This document shows, one piece after another, positions 43,648-52,912 of a DNA stretch of 64,000 nt. The DNA comes from a bacterium. Lineage in GTDB: Bacteria; Acidobacteriota; Aminicenantia; Aminicenantales; Aminicenantaceae. Location of the stretch: the NCBI GenBank assembly GCA_018335295.1, contig JAGXKI010000001.1:98428-162427 (forward strand). Direction: 5' to 3'. The position numbers and the translations under genes are program-made. A model generated the notes under the pieces. It was given only the letters and a program-made list of their open reading frames with translations, had not been told where the DNA came from and ran no database searches. The stretch's first letter is position 1. The number at the start of each line of letters is the position of its first letter.

Positions 43648-43854
43648 TTATTCCTGACTTTTAGCGGGTGTTTCTTTTTTTTCTTTCAATCCATAGTAGA
43701 GTTTCCATCCTCCCCAAACTATCAACACAAGGGGCCAGAGACGGGCAATGTAACTCCAGATTTCCACATCAATGTTGTGAAGCAGGAAAATGATTCCGAT
43801 GAGGATGAGGATAAGCCCCCAGGCAAGGGGATCTTTTTGTTTTGTCTTGGCCAT
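43648..43854 (-). CDS. LiaF/DUF5668-type small membrane protein
   Basis: A 68-residue protein starting at MAKTKQKD with AGGAGG upstream. Two helices (WGLILILIGIIFLLHNI and LWPLVLIVWGGWKLYYGL) are the LiaI/LiaF membrane module. The same module is the C-terminus of the next upstream protein. It begins the chain to DUF4097 with 1-nt spacing. Confidence 0.8.
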   Translation of the reverse strand: MAKTKQKDPLAWGLILILIGIIFLLHNIDVEIWSYIARLWPLVLIVWGGWKLYYGLKEKKETPAKSQE

Positions 43855-43867
43855 TTTTTCCTCCTGT

Positions 43868-44362
43868 TTACTTTTTAGAGACATGATCCACAACCAATTT
43901 GATGCCGATAACGATGATCACAATCGGCCATAATTCAATCAGCTTTTCATAGCTTATGACATCATAATTGGCCAGAAGCAGGACACTTCCCAGGACCAAA
44001 AGGATGAGTCCCCAGAACACGGATCCGGACCGGACCGATTCGGGAAACTCTTCAAGTTTCTCTTCTTCCTCTTCTTCTCCCCTGTAGAAGCGGTGGTTGA
44101 TGGCTTTGGAAGTCTGGATGGCATCCACCAGTTGAAAGATGTAGAAACCAGCGAGAACCAGAGCAATGAAAGGTTGAGCCCCACCTGTAGGCTGCATGGA
44201 AACCAGACCCGCAAAGATGAAGATGAAAATCAATCCTTTGACGATCTGACGATTATACAGATGTCCCACCCCTGGAAAAAAGAAGGCCAGAATCCCGGCC
44301 AATGCCGGAGATTTGGGAGGCTTCTGAACCACAATTTTTTCTTCAGTTTTATTTTCATTCAT
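43868..44362 (-). CDS. TM2-like plus DUF5668 membrane protein
   Basis: About 164 residues, starting MNENKTEE with GGAGG 5 nt upstream. The N-terminal half (SPALAGILAFFFPGVGHLYNRQIVKG) resembles TM2-type small membrane proteins. An acidic linker (RGEEEEEEKLEEF) leads to a LiaF-like helix pair (FWGLILLVLGSVLLLANYDV...WPIVIIVIGI). It probably passes envelope signals or forms a complex with the smaller neighbour. Confidence 0.8.
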   Translation of the reverse strand: MNENKTEEKIVVQKPPKSPALAGILAFFFPGVGHLYNRQIVKGLIFIFIFAGLVSMQPTGGAQPFIALVLAGFYIFQLVDAIQTSKAINHRFYRGEEEEEEKLEEFPESVRSGSVFWGLILLVLGSVLLLANYDVISYEKLIELWPIVIIVIGIKLVVDHVSKK

Positions 44363-44376
44363 TTTAACCTCCATGG

Positions 44377-44898
44377 TTAGGTTATTTTTTTAATTCCCAA
44401 TTCTTTTAAGGGTTTCATTTCTTGAATCGAAGCCATGACTTTTTCTTTTTGAGCCGTGATGGATTGAGCCAGAGAGCTGGTCATGGATTCGGCGTTCACA
44501 TAAAGGGTTTGAATTTTGCTGTATCCCAGATGAATCTGGCGGTCGAGCTTCTGGTTGAGGACATTTTGGTCTGGGTTGAAAAAGTAAAAGGAAATGATGA
44601 CCAAAAGGACAGTGGCGGCTGCCAGCACAGGCTGAAGAGAGGGACGAAGGAGAAAATCGAAATTCAGCCTGAACTTTTTCTTGGGTTGGGGGATTTCATA
44701 AAGTCTTTGGACCAGTTCTTCGCTCATTTCCGCTTCAGGGAAATCGTCCAGAGATTCAGTGGCCTGTTTTATTTCCTGGTAGAGAGAAGCACAACGGGGG
44801 CAGGTCCGAAGATGTTCTTCCACTGTGCTTTTCTCTTCCAGAGAGAGTTCTCCTTCCAGATAAGCCGAAAGGAGGTCTTCAATTTTTTGACAGTTCAT
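44377..44898 (-). CDS. Zinc-finger anti-sigma factor
   Basis: A 173-residue protein. The N-terminal zinc-binding anti-sigma domain has HLRTCPRC (HX3CX2C) and the preceding EDLLSAYLEGELSLEE helix, and it would bind the ECF sigma factor encoded 4 nt upstream. A membrane segment (VLAAATVLLVIISFYFF, about 92-108) follows, and the periplasmic tail is helical. Release of sigma presumably follows envelope stress. Confidence 0.9.
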   Translation of the reverse strand: MNCQKIEDLLSAYLEGELSLEEKSTVEEHLRTCPRCASLYQEIKQATESLDDFPEAEMSEELVQRLYEIPQPKKKFRLNFDFLLRPSLQPVLAAATVLLVIISFYFFNPDQNVLNQKLDRQIHLGYSKIQTLYVNAESMTSSLAQSITAQKEKVMASIQEMKPLKELGIKKIT

Positions 44899-44902
44899 GG
44901 CT

Positions 44903-45448
44903 TCATCTCCTTTTATTTTTGAGAATTTTGGCCAACTGGACTCTTCCTCGGTTCACCCGGGATTTGACCGTTCCCAGGGGAAGCTTCATGATTTCAGCGA
45001 TTTCCTCGTATTTTTTTCCCTGAATATCTCTGAGGATCACGGCCATGCGAACTTCAGAGGAGAGGTGATTCAATCCGCTCCAAAGGATTTTTTTATTTTC
45101 TTCTCTAATCATTCCTTCTTCGGGACCGCTGCGGCCCTGGGCAGCGAGAAAATGCTCGTCGAGTTCGTCCCTGTTCTTCTTTTCCCACTTGGTCTTGCGG
45201 TAATTGTCGATAAGGTGATTTTTAGAAAGAGTCAACAACCAGGCACTGAACTTTTTGCGGGAATCGTATTTGTCCAAAGAGTTGTAAAGTTTCATGAATA
45301 TCTCTTGAGTCATATCCTGGGCCTCCTCATAGCTTCCCGAGAACTGATAGGCCATGTTGAATATCCGTCGGGAATAAGTATCCACCAGCATTCGCCAGGC
45401 TCCTTCTTTTCCTTTCAAACAATCTTGAATGGTTTTTTCTGTTATCAC
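44903..45448 (-). CDS. ECF RNA polymerase sigma factor
   Basis: A 181-residue RpoE-like factor with sigma-2 (EEAQDMTQEIFMKLYNSLDKYDSRKKFSAWLLTLSKN) and sigma-4 (EVRMAVILRDIQGKKYEEIAEIMKLPLGTVKSRVNRGR) regions. It heads the operon that includes its anti-sigma factor and the DUF4097 protein. The GTG start has only a weak ribosome site. The promoter 50 nt upstream is housekeeping type. Confidence 0.94.
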   Translation of the reverse strand: MITEKTIQDCLKGKEGAWRMLVDTYSRRIFNMAYQFSGSYEEAQDMTQEIFMKLYNSLDKYDSRKKFSAWLLTLSKNHLIDNYRKTKWEKKNRDELDEHFLAAQGRSGPEEGMIREENKKILWSGLNHLSSEVRMAVILRDIQGKKYEEIAEIMKLPLGTVKSRVNRGRVQLAKILKNKRR

Positions 45449-45504
45449 TTATCACACCACGGTAGACGAAAATTAAGGTCGAAAAGTTCCATGATTTTGT
45501 ATTT

Positions 45505-45533
45505 ATTCTATGGATGGTCTATGGGGGTGTCAA
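45505..45533 (-). promoter_or_regulatory. Promoter of the ECF/anti-sigma/DUF4097 operon
   Basis: On the reverse strand TTGACA (45528-45533), 17 nt, TAGAAT (45505-45510): eleven of twelve consensus bases. The predicted start near 45498 gives a 50-nt leader. Confidence 0.6.
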
Positions 45534-45621
45534 TTTGAAAAAGACAAACACTGAGGATGGATTTAAATCTTGACTTCAATTTTATCTTATGCCAGGATTG
45601 ACTATCATTTTGGTCCAAAAT

Positions 45622-45637
45622 TGCATGTTAACATACA
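45622..45637. promoter_or_regulatory. Palindromic operator candidate upstream of the HMG-CoA operon
   Basis: TGCATGTTAACATACA is centred on the perfect palindrome ATGTTAACAT and lies 33 bp before the HMG-CoA synthase ATG. Likely bound by a TetR- or MerR-type acyl-CoA regulator encoded elsewhere; this is inference from position. Confidence 0.35.
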
Positions 45638-45670
45638 AATATTTTTATTATTTAAAAAGGGAGGAAGCCT

Positions 45671-46717
45671 ATGGAAGGTATTGTAGGTTATGGGGCTTAT
45701 ATTCCCCGAAATCGAATCACTGTGGAAGAAATTGCCAAAGTTTGGGGAGCGGATGCACCCTCTTTCAAAAAAGGTTTAATGCTGGATGAAAAATCGGTTC
45801 CCTCTCCGGATCAGGATACCATCACTCTCTCTGTGGAAGCCTCCAAGAATGCTCTCAAGAGATCTCAAATCGACCCTGCAGAAATCGGAGCCGTGTATAT
45901 CGGATCCGAGTCTCATCCTTATGCTGTGAAACCCAGTGGGACGGTGCTGGCTGAAGCGTTGGGTGCTACTCCTGAGGTACACAATGCTGACTTCGAATTT
46001 GCCTGCAAAGCCGGTACCGAAGGGATGTTTGTGGCTCAGAGTTTGGTCAAGGCTGGAGAAATCAAGTACGGATTGGCTGTAGGAGCGGATACTTCCCAAG
46101 GAGCTCCTGGAGATGCACTGGAATACTCTACTGCAGCCGGAGCCGCCGCCTTTGTTTTCGGAAAAGAAAATTTGGTGGCCCGGACTCTAGAAACTTACTC
46201 CTTCATGACCGACACTCCTGATTTCTGGCGCCGGGAGTATCAGTATTATCCTCAGCATGCGGGACGATTCACCGGGCATCCCTCCTATTTCCGGCACATC
46301 AAAGGGGCTGCTCAGGGAATTATGGAGAAGGCCGGGATGAAACCTCAAGATTTTGCCTATGTCATTTTCCACCAACCCAACGGCAAATTTCCTTTCCGGG
46401 TTGGAAAGATGCTCGGATTCGAGAAGAGCCAGATTGAACCGGGCTGGCTGGTCAAAACCCTGGGCAACACCTATTCAGGGTCTTCCCCTCTGGGATTGAC
46501 TTCCACTCTGGATATTTCCAAGCCCGGAGACAAAATTCTGATGGTCTCTTACGGTTCAGGAGCGGGAAGTGATGCCTTTATCTTCGAGGTCACAGACCGC
46601 ATTGATGAAATCAGGGATTTGGCACCTCGAACCAGAGATATACTGGATAAGAATAAAAATTATATCAGTTATGGGGTCTATGCCAAATTCCGGAAAAAAA
46701 TCCGAAAGGCTGAATAG
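45671..46717 (+). CDS. Hydroxymethylglutaryl-CoA synthase, archaeal type
   Basis: A 348-residue thiolase-superfamily condensing enzyme. [25 protein letters not shown] and the active-site cysteine in [13 protein letters not shown], with [13 protein letters not shown] (histidine) and [12 protein letters not shown] later, match the archaeal HMG-CoA synthases. In archaea this enzyme forms a complex with a thiolase and a DUF35 protein, and exactly these two genes follow. GGGAGG lies 6 nt before the ATG. It could make HMG-CoA or run in reverse during leucine breakdown. Confidence 0.9.
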   Translation: MEGIVGYGAYIPRNRITVEEIAKVWGADAPSFKKGLMLDEKSVPSPDQDTITLSVEASKNALKRSQIDPAEIGAVYIGSESHPYAVKPSGTVLAEALGATPEVHNADFEFACKAGTEGMFVAQSLVKAGEIKYGLAVGADTSQGAPGDALEYSTAAGAAAFVFGKENLVARTLETYSFMTDTPDFWRREYQYYPQHAGRFTGHPSYFRHIKGAAQGIMEKAGMKPQDFAYVIFHQPNGKFPFRVGKMLGFEKSQIEPGWLVKTLGNTYSGSSPLGLTSTLDISKPGDKILMVSYGSGAGSDAFIFEVTDRIDEIRDLAPRTRDILDKNKNYISYGVYAKFRKKIRKAE

Positions 46718-46727
46718 GAGGAAAAAA

Positions 46728-47882
46728 ATGAGAGATGTCGCTGTAATGGGCGTAGGAATGACCAAATGGGGAGAGCTGTGGGAAAAATCTCTCCGGAACA
46801 TATTTGTGGAAACAGCTCTCCAAGCCCTGGATGATGCGGGCATAGATAAAATAGATTCCATGCATGTGGGGTCTATGTCTTCAGGTCTGTTTGTAGGGCA
46901 GGAACACATTGCTTCTCTTTTGACGGACTATTTGGGAGTGAATCCCATCCCCTGTTCCCGTGTGGAAACAGCTTGTGCTTCAGGAGGATTGGCTTTGAGA
47001 ACGGGATTTATGGAAGTGGCCTGCGGGATGAGCGATGTGGTGCTGGTTGGAGGAATCGAAAAGATGACCGATGTAAGTGGAAGTGAAGCCACCTATGCTC
47101 TGGGTTCAGCTGCCGACCAGGAATACGAAGGCTACCATGGAATCACTTTTCCCGGTCTCTATGCGTTGATAGCCAAGGCCCATATGGAAAAGTACAATAC
47201 TACACGAGAACAGTTGGCTCAGGTTGCTGTGAAAAACCACTCCAACGGTTCCTTAAATCCTCTGGCCCAATTTCCTTTCAAGGTAACCGTGGATAAAGTT
47301 TTGAATTCAGTGATGATTGCCGACCCCCTGCGCATCCTTGATTGTTCGCCCATAACCGACGGGGCTGCGGCAGCCATTCTCTGTCCTGTGGACATGGTGA
47401 AGCAAAAAGGGAAACCGGTCATCAAAGTCACCGGTTCGGGACATGCCACCGACAGTATTGCTCTGGCTCACAGAGACGATATCACCTGGCTGGAAGCTAC
47501 CTACCAGGCCGGGAAAAAAGCCTATGGTATGGCTGATAAAAAGCCCCAGGATATCGACGTCCTGGAGGTTCATGATTGTTTTACCATCGCTGAAATCTGT
47601 GTCCTGGAAGCTCTGGGTATAGTGGAAAAAGGCAAAGGAGGGGAAGCGGTAGAGAAGGGATTGAGTTCTTTGGACGGGAAAATCCCTGTTAACACCAGCG
47701 GAGGGTTGAAAGCCAAGGGCCACCCTGTGGGAGCCACCGGCATCGCTCAGGTCATAGAGATTGTGAAGCAGCTCCGTGGAGAAGGGGAAAAACGGCAGGT
47801 CAAGGATGCTCGAGTGGGGATGACCCAGAACATGGGCGGAAGCGGCGGAAGTACATTGGTTCATATATTTGAAAAAGAATAA
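46728..47882 (+). CDS. Thiolase, archaeal/SCP2-like acetoacetyl-CoA thiolase
   Basis: A 384-residue thiolase. The start at 46728 follows AGGAGG. The nucleophilic cysteine is in [25 protein letters not shown] follows, and [14 protein letters not shown] carries the catalytic histidine. The usual second C-terminal cysteine is replaced by [11 protein letters not shown], as in archaeal-type thiolases that work with DUF35 partners. It would supply or cleave acetoacetyl-CoA next to HMG-CoA synthase. The longer track ORF start at 46569 lies in the previous gene. Confidence 0.92.
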   Translation: MRDVAVMGVGMTKWGELWEKSLRNIFVETALQALDDAGIDKIDSMHVGSMSSGLFVGQEHIASLLTDYLGVNPIPCSRVETACASGGLALRTGFMEVACGMSDVVLVGGIEKMTDVSGSEATYALGSAADQEYEGYHGITFPGLYALIAKAHMEKYNTTREQLAQVAVKNHSNGSLNPLAQFPFKVTVDKVLNSVMIADPLRILDCSPITDGAAAAILCPVDMVKQKGKPVIKVTGSGHATDSIALAHRDDITWLEATYQAGKKAYGMADKKPQDIDVLEVHDCFTIAEICVLEALGIVEKGKGGEAVEKGLSSLDGKIPVNTSGGLKAKGHPVGATGIAQVIEIVKQLRGEGEKRQVKDARVGMTQNMGGSGGSTLVHIFEKE

Positions 47883-47893
47883 AAAAGGAGGAT

Positions 47894-48289
47894 ATGATGA
47901 GTCTACCGTCTCGTTATTGGAGAGAAATTCCTCAAAGATACAGGCTTGAAGCCTATAAATGTCAGAATTGTGGAGCCGTTCACTTTCCTCCCCGCCTGGT
48001 TTGTTCGAAATGCCAGAGCAGGAAGATGGAAAAAATCCGGCTTTCGGGAAGAGGACAGATCGTTTCATTCACCATCATTCGAGTGCCTCCCCATCAGTTC
48101 GAAGATCAAGCCCCTTATGCGGTGGGATTGGCTGAACTGGAAGAGGGAATTAAATTAACCGCTCAGATCGTGGATTGTCCCTTCGAAGAGTTAAAAACAG
48201 GAATGAAAGTCAAAGTGGAATTCCGTAAAGTCTTCCAGCAGGGAGAATCGGGCATCCTTTGCTATGGATACAAGTTCGTTCCCGAATAA
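47894..48289 (+). CDS. DUF35 OB-fold/zinc-ribbon acyl-CoA-binding protein
   Basis: A 131-residue scaffold protein. The zinc ribbon CQNCGAVHFPPRLVCSKC is followed by an OB fold (RGQIVSFTIIRVPP, PYAVGLAELEEGIKLTAQI). In the archaeal thiolase/HMG-CoA synthase complex this protein bridges the two enzymes and holds the shared CoA pocket. AAGGAGG is 3 nt from the first ATG and 6 nt from the second (47897), so the second may be used. Confidence 0.92.
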   Translation: MMSLPSRYWREIPQRYRLEAYKCQNCGAVHFPPRLVCSKCQSRKMEKIRLSGRGQIVSFTIIRVPPHQFEDQAPYAVGLAELEEGIKLTAQIVDCPFEELKTGMKVKVEFRKVFQQGESGILCYGYKFVPE

Positions 48290-48412
48290 ACGCGAAAACT
48301 CTGGGACCCAGCCGACCGAAGCCAGAATGGTTGGCAAATTCACCTGGATCCCGGAATTTCGGTTCATCCCCTGAGAAAGGACAGGATTCAGGAATGAGAA
48401 TGAGGAGTGATT

Positions 48413-50020
48413 ATGTACAGGATTGAGAGTCAGATTGATACCAAAAGTGAGGAATTCAAAAATAATCGAGAGCGCATGAAAAAACTGGTGGAGGAGTACA
48501 GGGAAATCCTCTCCAAAATAAAAATGGGAGGCCCTCAAAAATACAGAGAACTTCAAAAATCCCGGAAGAAACTTCTGGTCAGGGAACGCCTGGATAAACT
48601 TTTTGACCGAAACACTCCGTTTATGGAATTGAGCCCCCTGGCAGCTTACAACATGTATGAGAATCAGGCTCCGGCGGCCAGTATGGTCACCGGGATTGGA
48701 GTGGTTCACGGGAGGGAAGTGCTGGTGGTGGCCAATGATGCCACTGTCAAGGGAGGAACCTATTTCCCTATGACCATCAAAAAGCATGTTCGAGCCCAAG
48801 AGGTGGCTCTGGAAAACCGCCTTCCCTGTATTTATCTGGTGGATTCAGGAGGGATTTTTCTTCCCCACCAGGCCGGAACTTTTCCTGACAAGGAGCATTT
48901 TGGGCGGATTTTTTACAATCAGGCCCGGCTTTCAGCCGAGGGGATTCCTCAAATCTCCATCGTCATGGGCTCGTGCACAGCGGGAGGGGCTTATGTCCCG
49001 GCCATGAGCGATGAAACCGTGATTGTCCGAAAGCAGGGAACTATTTTTATCGGAGGCCCTCCTCTGGTCAAAGCAGCTACCGGAGTGGATGTTTCGGATG
49101 AAGAACTGGGAGGAGCGGATGTTCACTGCCGGAAATCGGGTGTTTCGGATTATTATGCGCAGAACGATGAGCATGCTTTGAGCATTGCCCGGAATATTAT
49201 CGAGACTCTGGACCCTCCCCAGAAATTTTCTCTGGATATCCAAGAGCCCAAAGACCCTTATTATGACCCCAATGAGATATATGGAATTATGCCTCCAGAT
49301 TTGCGAAAGCCCTTTAATATCAAAGAGATTATTGCCCGGCTGGTGGATGACAGCCGCTTTCAGGAATTCAAGCAGCTTTACGGGCAGACGCTGATCTGTG
49401 GATTTGCTCGAATTATGGGGTATCCAGTGGGTATCCTGGCCAACAACGGAGTACTCTTTTCGGAGAGTTCTCTCAAAGGGGCCCACTTTGTCACTCTCTG
49501 TGCTATGAGAAAAATCCCTTTGGTTTTTCTTCAGAATATCACCGGTTTTATCGTAGGAAAACAATATGAACATGGAGGAATTGCTAAGGATGGGGCTAAA
49601 CTGGTTCATGCGGTGGCCAATGCGGATGTTCCTAAATTCACCGTTATCATCGGGGGTTCTTATGGAGCCGGAAACTATGCTATGTGTGGAAGAGCCTATG
49701 ACCCTAGGCTGCTCTGGATGTGGCCCAATGCCCGGATCAGTGTGATGGGCGGACAACAGGCCGCCAATGTACTTCTCACAGTGAAGAAGAAAAAAATGGA
49801 GAAACAGGGAAAGAAACTCTCCAAAGAAGAAGAGCAGAAAATCATGCAGCCGGTTCTGGATAAATATGAGCACGAAGGAAGCCCTTATTTCAGCACAGCC
49901 CGTCTCTGGGATGACGGTATTGTGGAACCCTTAGAGACTCGGGAAGCTCTCGGGTTGGGGATCGCTATGAGTCTGAATGCTCCCATCCCCGATTACAAAG
50001 TCGGAATATTCAGGATGTAA
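48413..50020 (+). CDS. Methylcrotonyl-CoA carboxylase carboxyltransferase subunit (beta)
   Basis: A 535-residue carboxyltransferase. [57 protein letters not shown] and [15 protein letters not shown] are characteristic of methylcrotonyl-CoA rather than propionyl-CoA carboxylases. With the biotin carboxylase and carrier genes in this operon it would carboxylate 3-methylcrotonyl-CoA to 3-methylglutaconyl-CoA. The ATG at 48413 has GAGGAG upstream and is preferred to the GTG at 48407. Confidence 0.9.
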   Translation: MYRIESQIDTKSEEFKNNRERMKKLVEEYREILSKIKMGGPQKYRELQKSRKKLLVRERLDKLFDRNTPFMELSPLAAYNMYENQAPAASMVTGIGVVHGREVLVVANDATVKGGTYFPMTIKKHVRAQEVALENRLPCIYLVDSGGIFLPHQAGTFPDKEHFGRIFYNQARLSAEGIPQISIVMGSCTAGGAYVPAMSDETVIVRKQGTIFIGGPPLVKAATGVDVSDEELGGADVHCRKSGVSDYYAQNDEHALSIARNIIETLDPPQKFSLDIQEPKDPYYDPNEIYGIMPPDLRKPFNIKEIIARLVDDSRFQEFKQLYGQTLICGFARIMGYPVGILANNGVLFSESSLKGAHFVTLCAMRKIPLVFLQNITGFIVGKQYEHGGIAKDGAKLVHAVANADVPKFTVIIGGSYGAGNYAMCGRAYDPRLLWMWPNARISVMGGQQAANVLLTVKKKKMEKQGKKLSKEEEQKIMQPVLDKYEHEGSPYFSTARLWDDGIVEPLETREALGLGIAMSLNAPIPDYKVGIFRM

Positions 50021-50021
50021 A

Positions 50022-50822
50022 ATGGAAAAAAAGGAATATAAAACCATCGTTTTGGAACCTAAAAATAAGGTAGCCTGGCTCACTCTGAATCGCCCGGAAG
50101 TCCATAACGCTTTCAATGCCGCTATGATTTCAGAGCTGGAGGATGCTTTCCAGAAGGTGAAAGAAGATTCTTCCATCCGGGCGGTGGTGATGACCGGAAG
50201 GGGAAAATCTTTCTGTGCCGGTGCGGATTTAAACTGGATGCGGGAAATTATCCGTTATTCCTTTGATCAAAATCTCCAAGAGTCCCTGCAGTTGGCCGAA
50301 CTTCTGCACCGGATTTACTCTCTTCCCAAGCCCACCGTGGCCATGGTCAATGGGACAGCCATAGGGGGAGGAAATGGATTTCTCTCAGCCTGTGATATTA
50401 CTGTGGCCTCAAAGAAAGCTAAAGTAGGTTTGAGCGAGGTGAAAATTGGTTTGATCCCCGCAGCCATTTCTCCCTATGTCATAAGAAAAATCGGAGAAAG
50501 TCATGCCCGGGAGTACTTTCTGACAGGAAAGAGAGTGACAGCTGAGGAAGCTTACCGTATCGGCCTTTTCAATGAGGTGGTTCCCCAAGAAAAACTCCAG
50601 GAGAAAGTGGAAGAAATTGTGGGAATGCTCCTGACATCCGGACCCGAGGCTATGGCTCAGTGCAAAGAACTTCTCTTTAAGGTCCCTTCGATGAGTCTGG
50701 AAGAAGCCAAATCCTACACGGCCCGGATGATTGCTCATCTCAGAGTGAGTGATGAAGGACAAGAAGGGATGGCCGCTTTCCTGGAGAAGAGAAAGCCCCG
50801 TTGGAGCCAGGATAAAGAGTAG
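50022..50822 (+). CDS. Enoyl-CoA hydratase family, probable methylglutaconyl-CoA hydratase
   Basis: A 266-residue crotonase-fold enzyme starting 1 nt after the carboxylase stop. Oxyanion-hole segments are SFCAGADLNWMREI and GTAIGGGNGFLSACDI, and the catalytic glutamate lies in VGLSEVKIGLIPA. The FCAGADLNWM form is typical of the leucine-pathway hydratases (LiuC/AUH), which interconvert 3-methylglutaconyl-CoA and HMG-CoA, consistent with both neighbours. Confidence 0.87.
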   Translation: MEKKEYKTIVLEPKNKVAWLTLNRPEVHNAFNAAMISELEDAFQKVKEDSSIRAVVMTGRGKSFCAGADLNWMREIIRYSFDQNLQESLQLAELLHRIYSLPKPTVAMVNGTAIGGGNGFLSACDITVASKKAKVGLSEVKIGLIPAAISPYVIRKIGESHAREYFLTGKRVTAEEAYRIGLFNEVVPQEKLQEKVEEIVGMLLTSGPEAMAQCKELLFKVPSMSLEEAKSYTARMIAHLRVSDEGQEGMAAFLEKRKPRWSQDKE

Positions 50823-50898
50823 AGAATGCGTGGGCAAAATTAAAAATAGAAAGGGAATTATTCCGAAATTTGCATTCAATTGACAGGATGGAAAAACC

Positions 50899-52407
50899 AT
50901 GGGTTTTAAAAAAATATTGATTGCCAACCGAGGCGAAATTGCGGTGAGAGTCATTAAAGCCTGCCAGGAAATGGGAATAAATACGGTGGCTGTGTATTCC
51001 GAAATAGACCGGACCGGTCTTCACGTGCAAATGGCTGATGAGGCTGTGTGTATCGGTCCTCCCCCTGCTGGGGAAAGTTATCTTCATATGGATCATATCA
51101 TCCAGGCCGCCCATGATACAGGATCTGAGGCCGTTCACCCTGGGTATGGATTTCTTGCGGAAAATTCCGAGTTTGACCGGCGGTGTGAAGAAGAGAACCT
51201 GGTGTTCATCGGGCCCAATTCCCGGTCCCTCAACCTGGTGGGAGATAAGATTCGCTCCCGTAAGAGTGTGGAGCAGGCCGGACTTCCCATTATCCCCGGG
51301 ATGAAAGGTTCTCATAAGGATGTGGCAAAGTATGAGGAAGAAGCCCAGAGAATCGGTTATCCGGTGATGATCAAAGCCACCGCAGGGGGAGGCGGAAAAG
51401 GGATGAGGATTGTTTATGAAGAGAAAGATTTGAAAGCCTCTCTGGAAGCAGGAATGAGGGAGGCCCGGTCGGCCTTTGGTGATGAATCCGTTTATCTGGA
51501 GAAATACATCGAAGAGCCCCGGCATGTAGAGATTCAGGTCCTGGCGGATAATTACGGGAATGTGGTCCATCTTTTTGAAAGAGAATGTTCCATCCAGCGG
51601 AGACATCAAAAGATTGTGGAGGAGACTCCCTCTCCCGTTATGGACGAAAAACTCAGGAATGAAATGGGGGAAACCGCCAAGAAAATCATTCAGATCACCG
51701 GATACAACAATGCCGGCACTGTGGAATTTTTAGTGGATAAGAATAAAAACTTCTATTTTTTGGAAGTGAATGCCCGGCTTCAAGTGGAGCATCCGGTCAC
51801 CGAACTCACCACAGGGGTGGACCTGGTCCATCAGCAAATTAAAGTGGCCAGTGGAGAAAAACTTTCCCTTAGTCAAGAGAAATTAGAACAGCGGGGACAT
51901 GCCATAGAATGTCGAATCTATGCCGAAGACCCTCTCAAAAATTTCCTTCCTTCCTCAGGTAAAGTGCTTTTCCTCAAAGAGCCCAGAGGACCGGGGGTCC
52001 GTCATGACTGTGGGATTTACGGTGGCTGCGAGGTCCCTATTTTTTACGATCCTATACTGGCGAAGCTCATCGTTTGGGCGGAAGACAGGAATCTGGCCTG
52101 CCAGAGGATGATCAATGCCCTGGAGGATTATGTGATTTTGGGTGTTAAAACCCCCATAGATTTTTTAAAAGATGTGATCTCTCATTCTAAGTTTAAGAAG
52201 GGAAAAACCACCACCGATTTTTTAAAGAGGCATTTTGAAAACTGGGAAGAAAAGAAAAAAACCGAGGATAAACAGAAATTGGCCGCACTGGCTTGCGCTT
52301 TTGACTCCTCCCTTCGAGCCCCGGTGAGGACCGGAGGAGCTTCTTATCAGAAAGAGATCTATTCTCCATGGAAAAGTTTAGGAAAATGGCGTTTGGGAGA
52401 AAAGTGA
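50899..52407 (+). CDS. Biotin carboxylase subunit of acyl-CoA carboxylase
   Basis: A 502-residue ATP-grasp enzyme. KILIANRGEIAVRVIKACQEMG starts the domain; ATAGGGGKGMRIV is the glycine-rich ATP loop, ECSIQRRHQKIVEE and FLEVNARLQVEHPVTE the catalytic region. The C-terminal 60 residues (KFKKGKTTTDFLKRHF...) extend beyond a minimal AccC. Carrier protein is a separate gene, so this is a three-gene version of methylcrotonyl-CoA carboxylase. Confidence 0.94.
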   Translation: MGFKKILIANRGEIAVRVIKACQEMGINTVAVYSEIDRTGLHVQMADEAVCIGPPPAGESYLHMDHIIQAAHDTGSEAVHPGYGFLAENSEFDRRCEEENLVFIGPNSRSLNLVGDKIRSRKSVEQAGLPIIPGMKGSHKDVAKYEEEAQRIGYPVMIKATAGGGGKGMRIVYEEKDLKASLEAGMREARSAFGDESVYLEKYIEEPRHVEIQVLADNYGNVVHLFERECSIQRRHQKIVEETPSPVMDEKLRNEMGETAKKIIQITGYNNAGTVEFLVDKNKNFYFLEVNARLQVEHPVTELTTGVDLVHQQIKVASGEKLSLSQEKLEQRGHAIECRIYAEDPLKNFLPSSGKVLFLKEPRGPGVRHDCGIYGGCEVPIFYDPILAKLIVWAEDRNLACQRMINALEDYVILGVKTPIDFLKDVISHSKFKKGKTTTDFLKRHFENWEEKKKTEDKQKLAALACAFDSSLRAPVRTGGASYQKEIYSPWKSLGKWRLGEK

Positions 52408-52408
52408 G

Positions 52409-52912
52409 ATGGAATACGAATTTTTAGTGGATAACTTATTGAATAAAATCGATCTTGAAAAAAGAGAAGATTTTTTCTTGGTTTCGGATGGGGAAAACCA
52501 GTACCAAGCCAATATCGAATACATATGTCCTAATGTGATTTCCGTTTTGGTCAACGGACGTTCCTACTCGGTTTATCTGGCCAGGGAAAAAGAGAAGTGG
52601 TATGTGTTTATCGAAGGACATCAGTTTGTGGTCCAGGAGCCTTCCGAAGAAAAGAGCTTCGCCGGAGAAGAGGAGAAAGCGGGGGAGGAGATGCTTAAAA
52701 TCAAGTCCCCCATGCCAGGGAAAGTGATAAAAATCAACGTTTCCGAAAATCAGGAAATTAGAAAAAATCAAACTCTGGCTGTAGTGGAAGCCATGAAGAT
52801 GGAAAATGAAGTCAAGTCTTCCATCGACGGCTTTGTCAAAAAAATATTTGTTTCAGATGGAGATCCGGTGGACTCAGAGAACCCCATGATTGAACTGGGA
52901 ACCAAAGAATAA
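52409..52912 (+). CDS. Biotin carboxyl carrier protein
   Basis: A 167-residue protein one base after the biotin carboxylase gene. The C-terminal biotinyl domain has SPMPGKVIKINV and the biotinylation site VEAMKMENE. The N-terminal 90 residues (YQANIEYICPNVISVLVNGRSYSVYL) resemble the linker domain found between biotin carboxylase and carrier in fused carboxylases, so the fused alpha subunit appears split here. Confidence 0.92.
   Translation: MEYEFLVDNLLNKIDLEKREDFFLVSDGENQYQANIEYICPNVISVLVNGRSYSVYLAREKEKWYVFIEGHQFVVQEPSEEKSFAGEEEKAGEEMLKIKSPMPGKVIKINVSENQEIRKNQTLAVVEAMKMENEVKSSIDGFVKKIFVSDGDPVDSENPMIELGTKE

Noticed and set aside
48932-49873. 313-codon reverse ORF under the carboxyltransferase
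   Set aside because: Opposite a fully conserved carboxyltransferase; no recognisable protein features.
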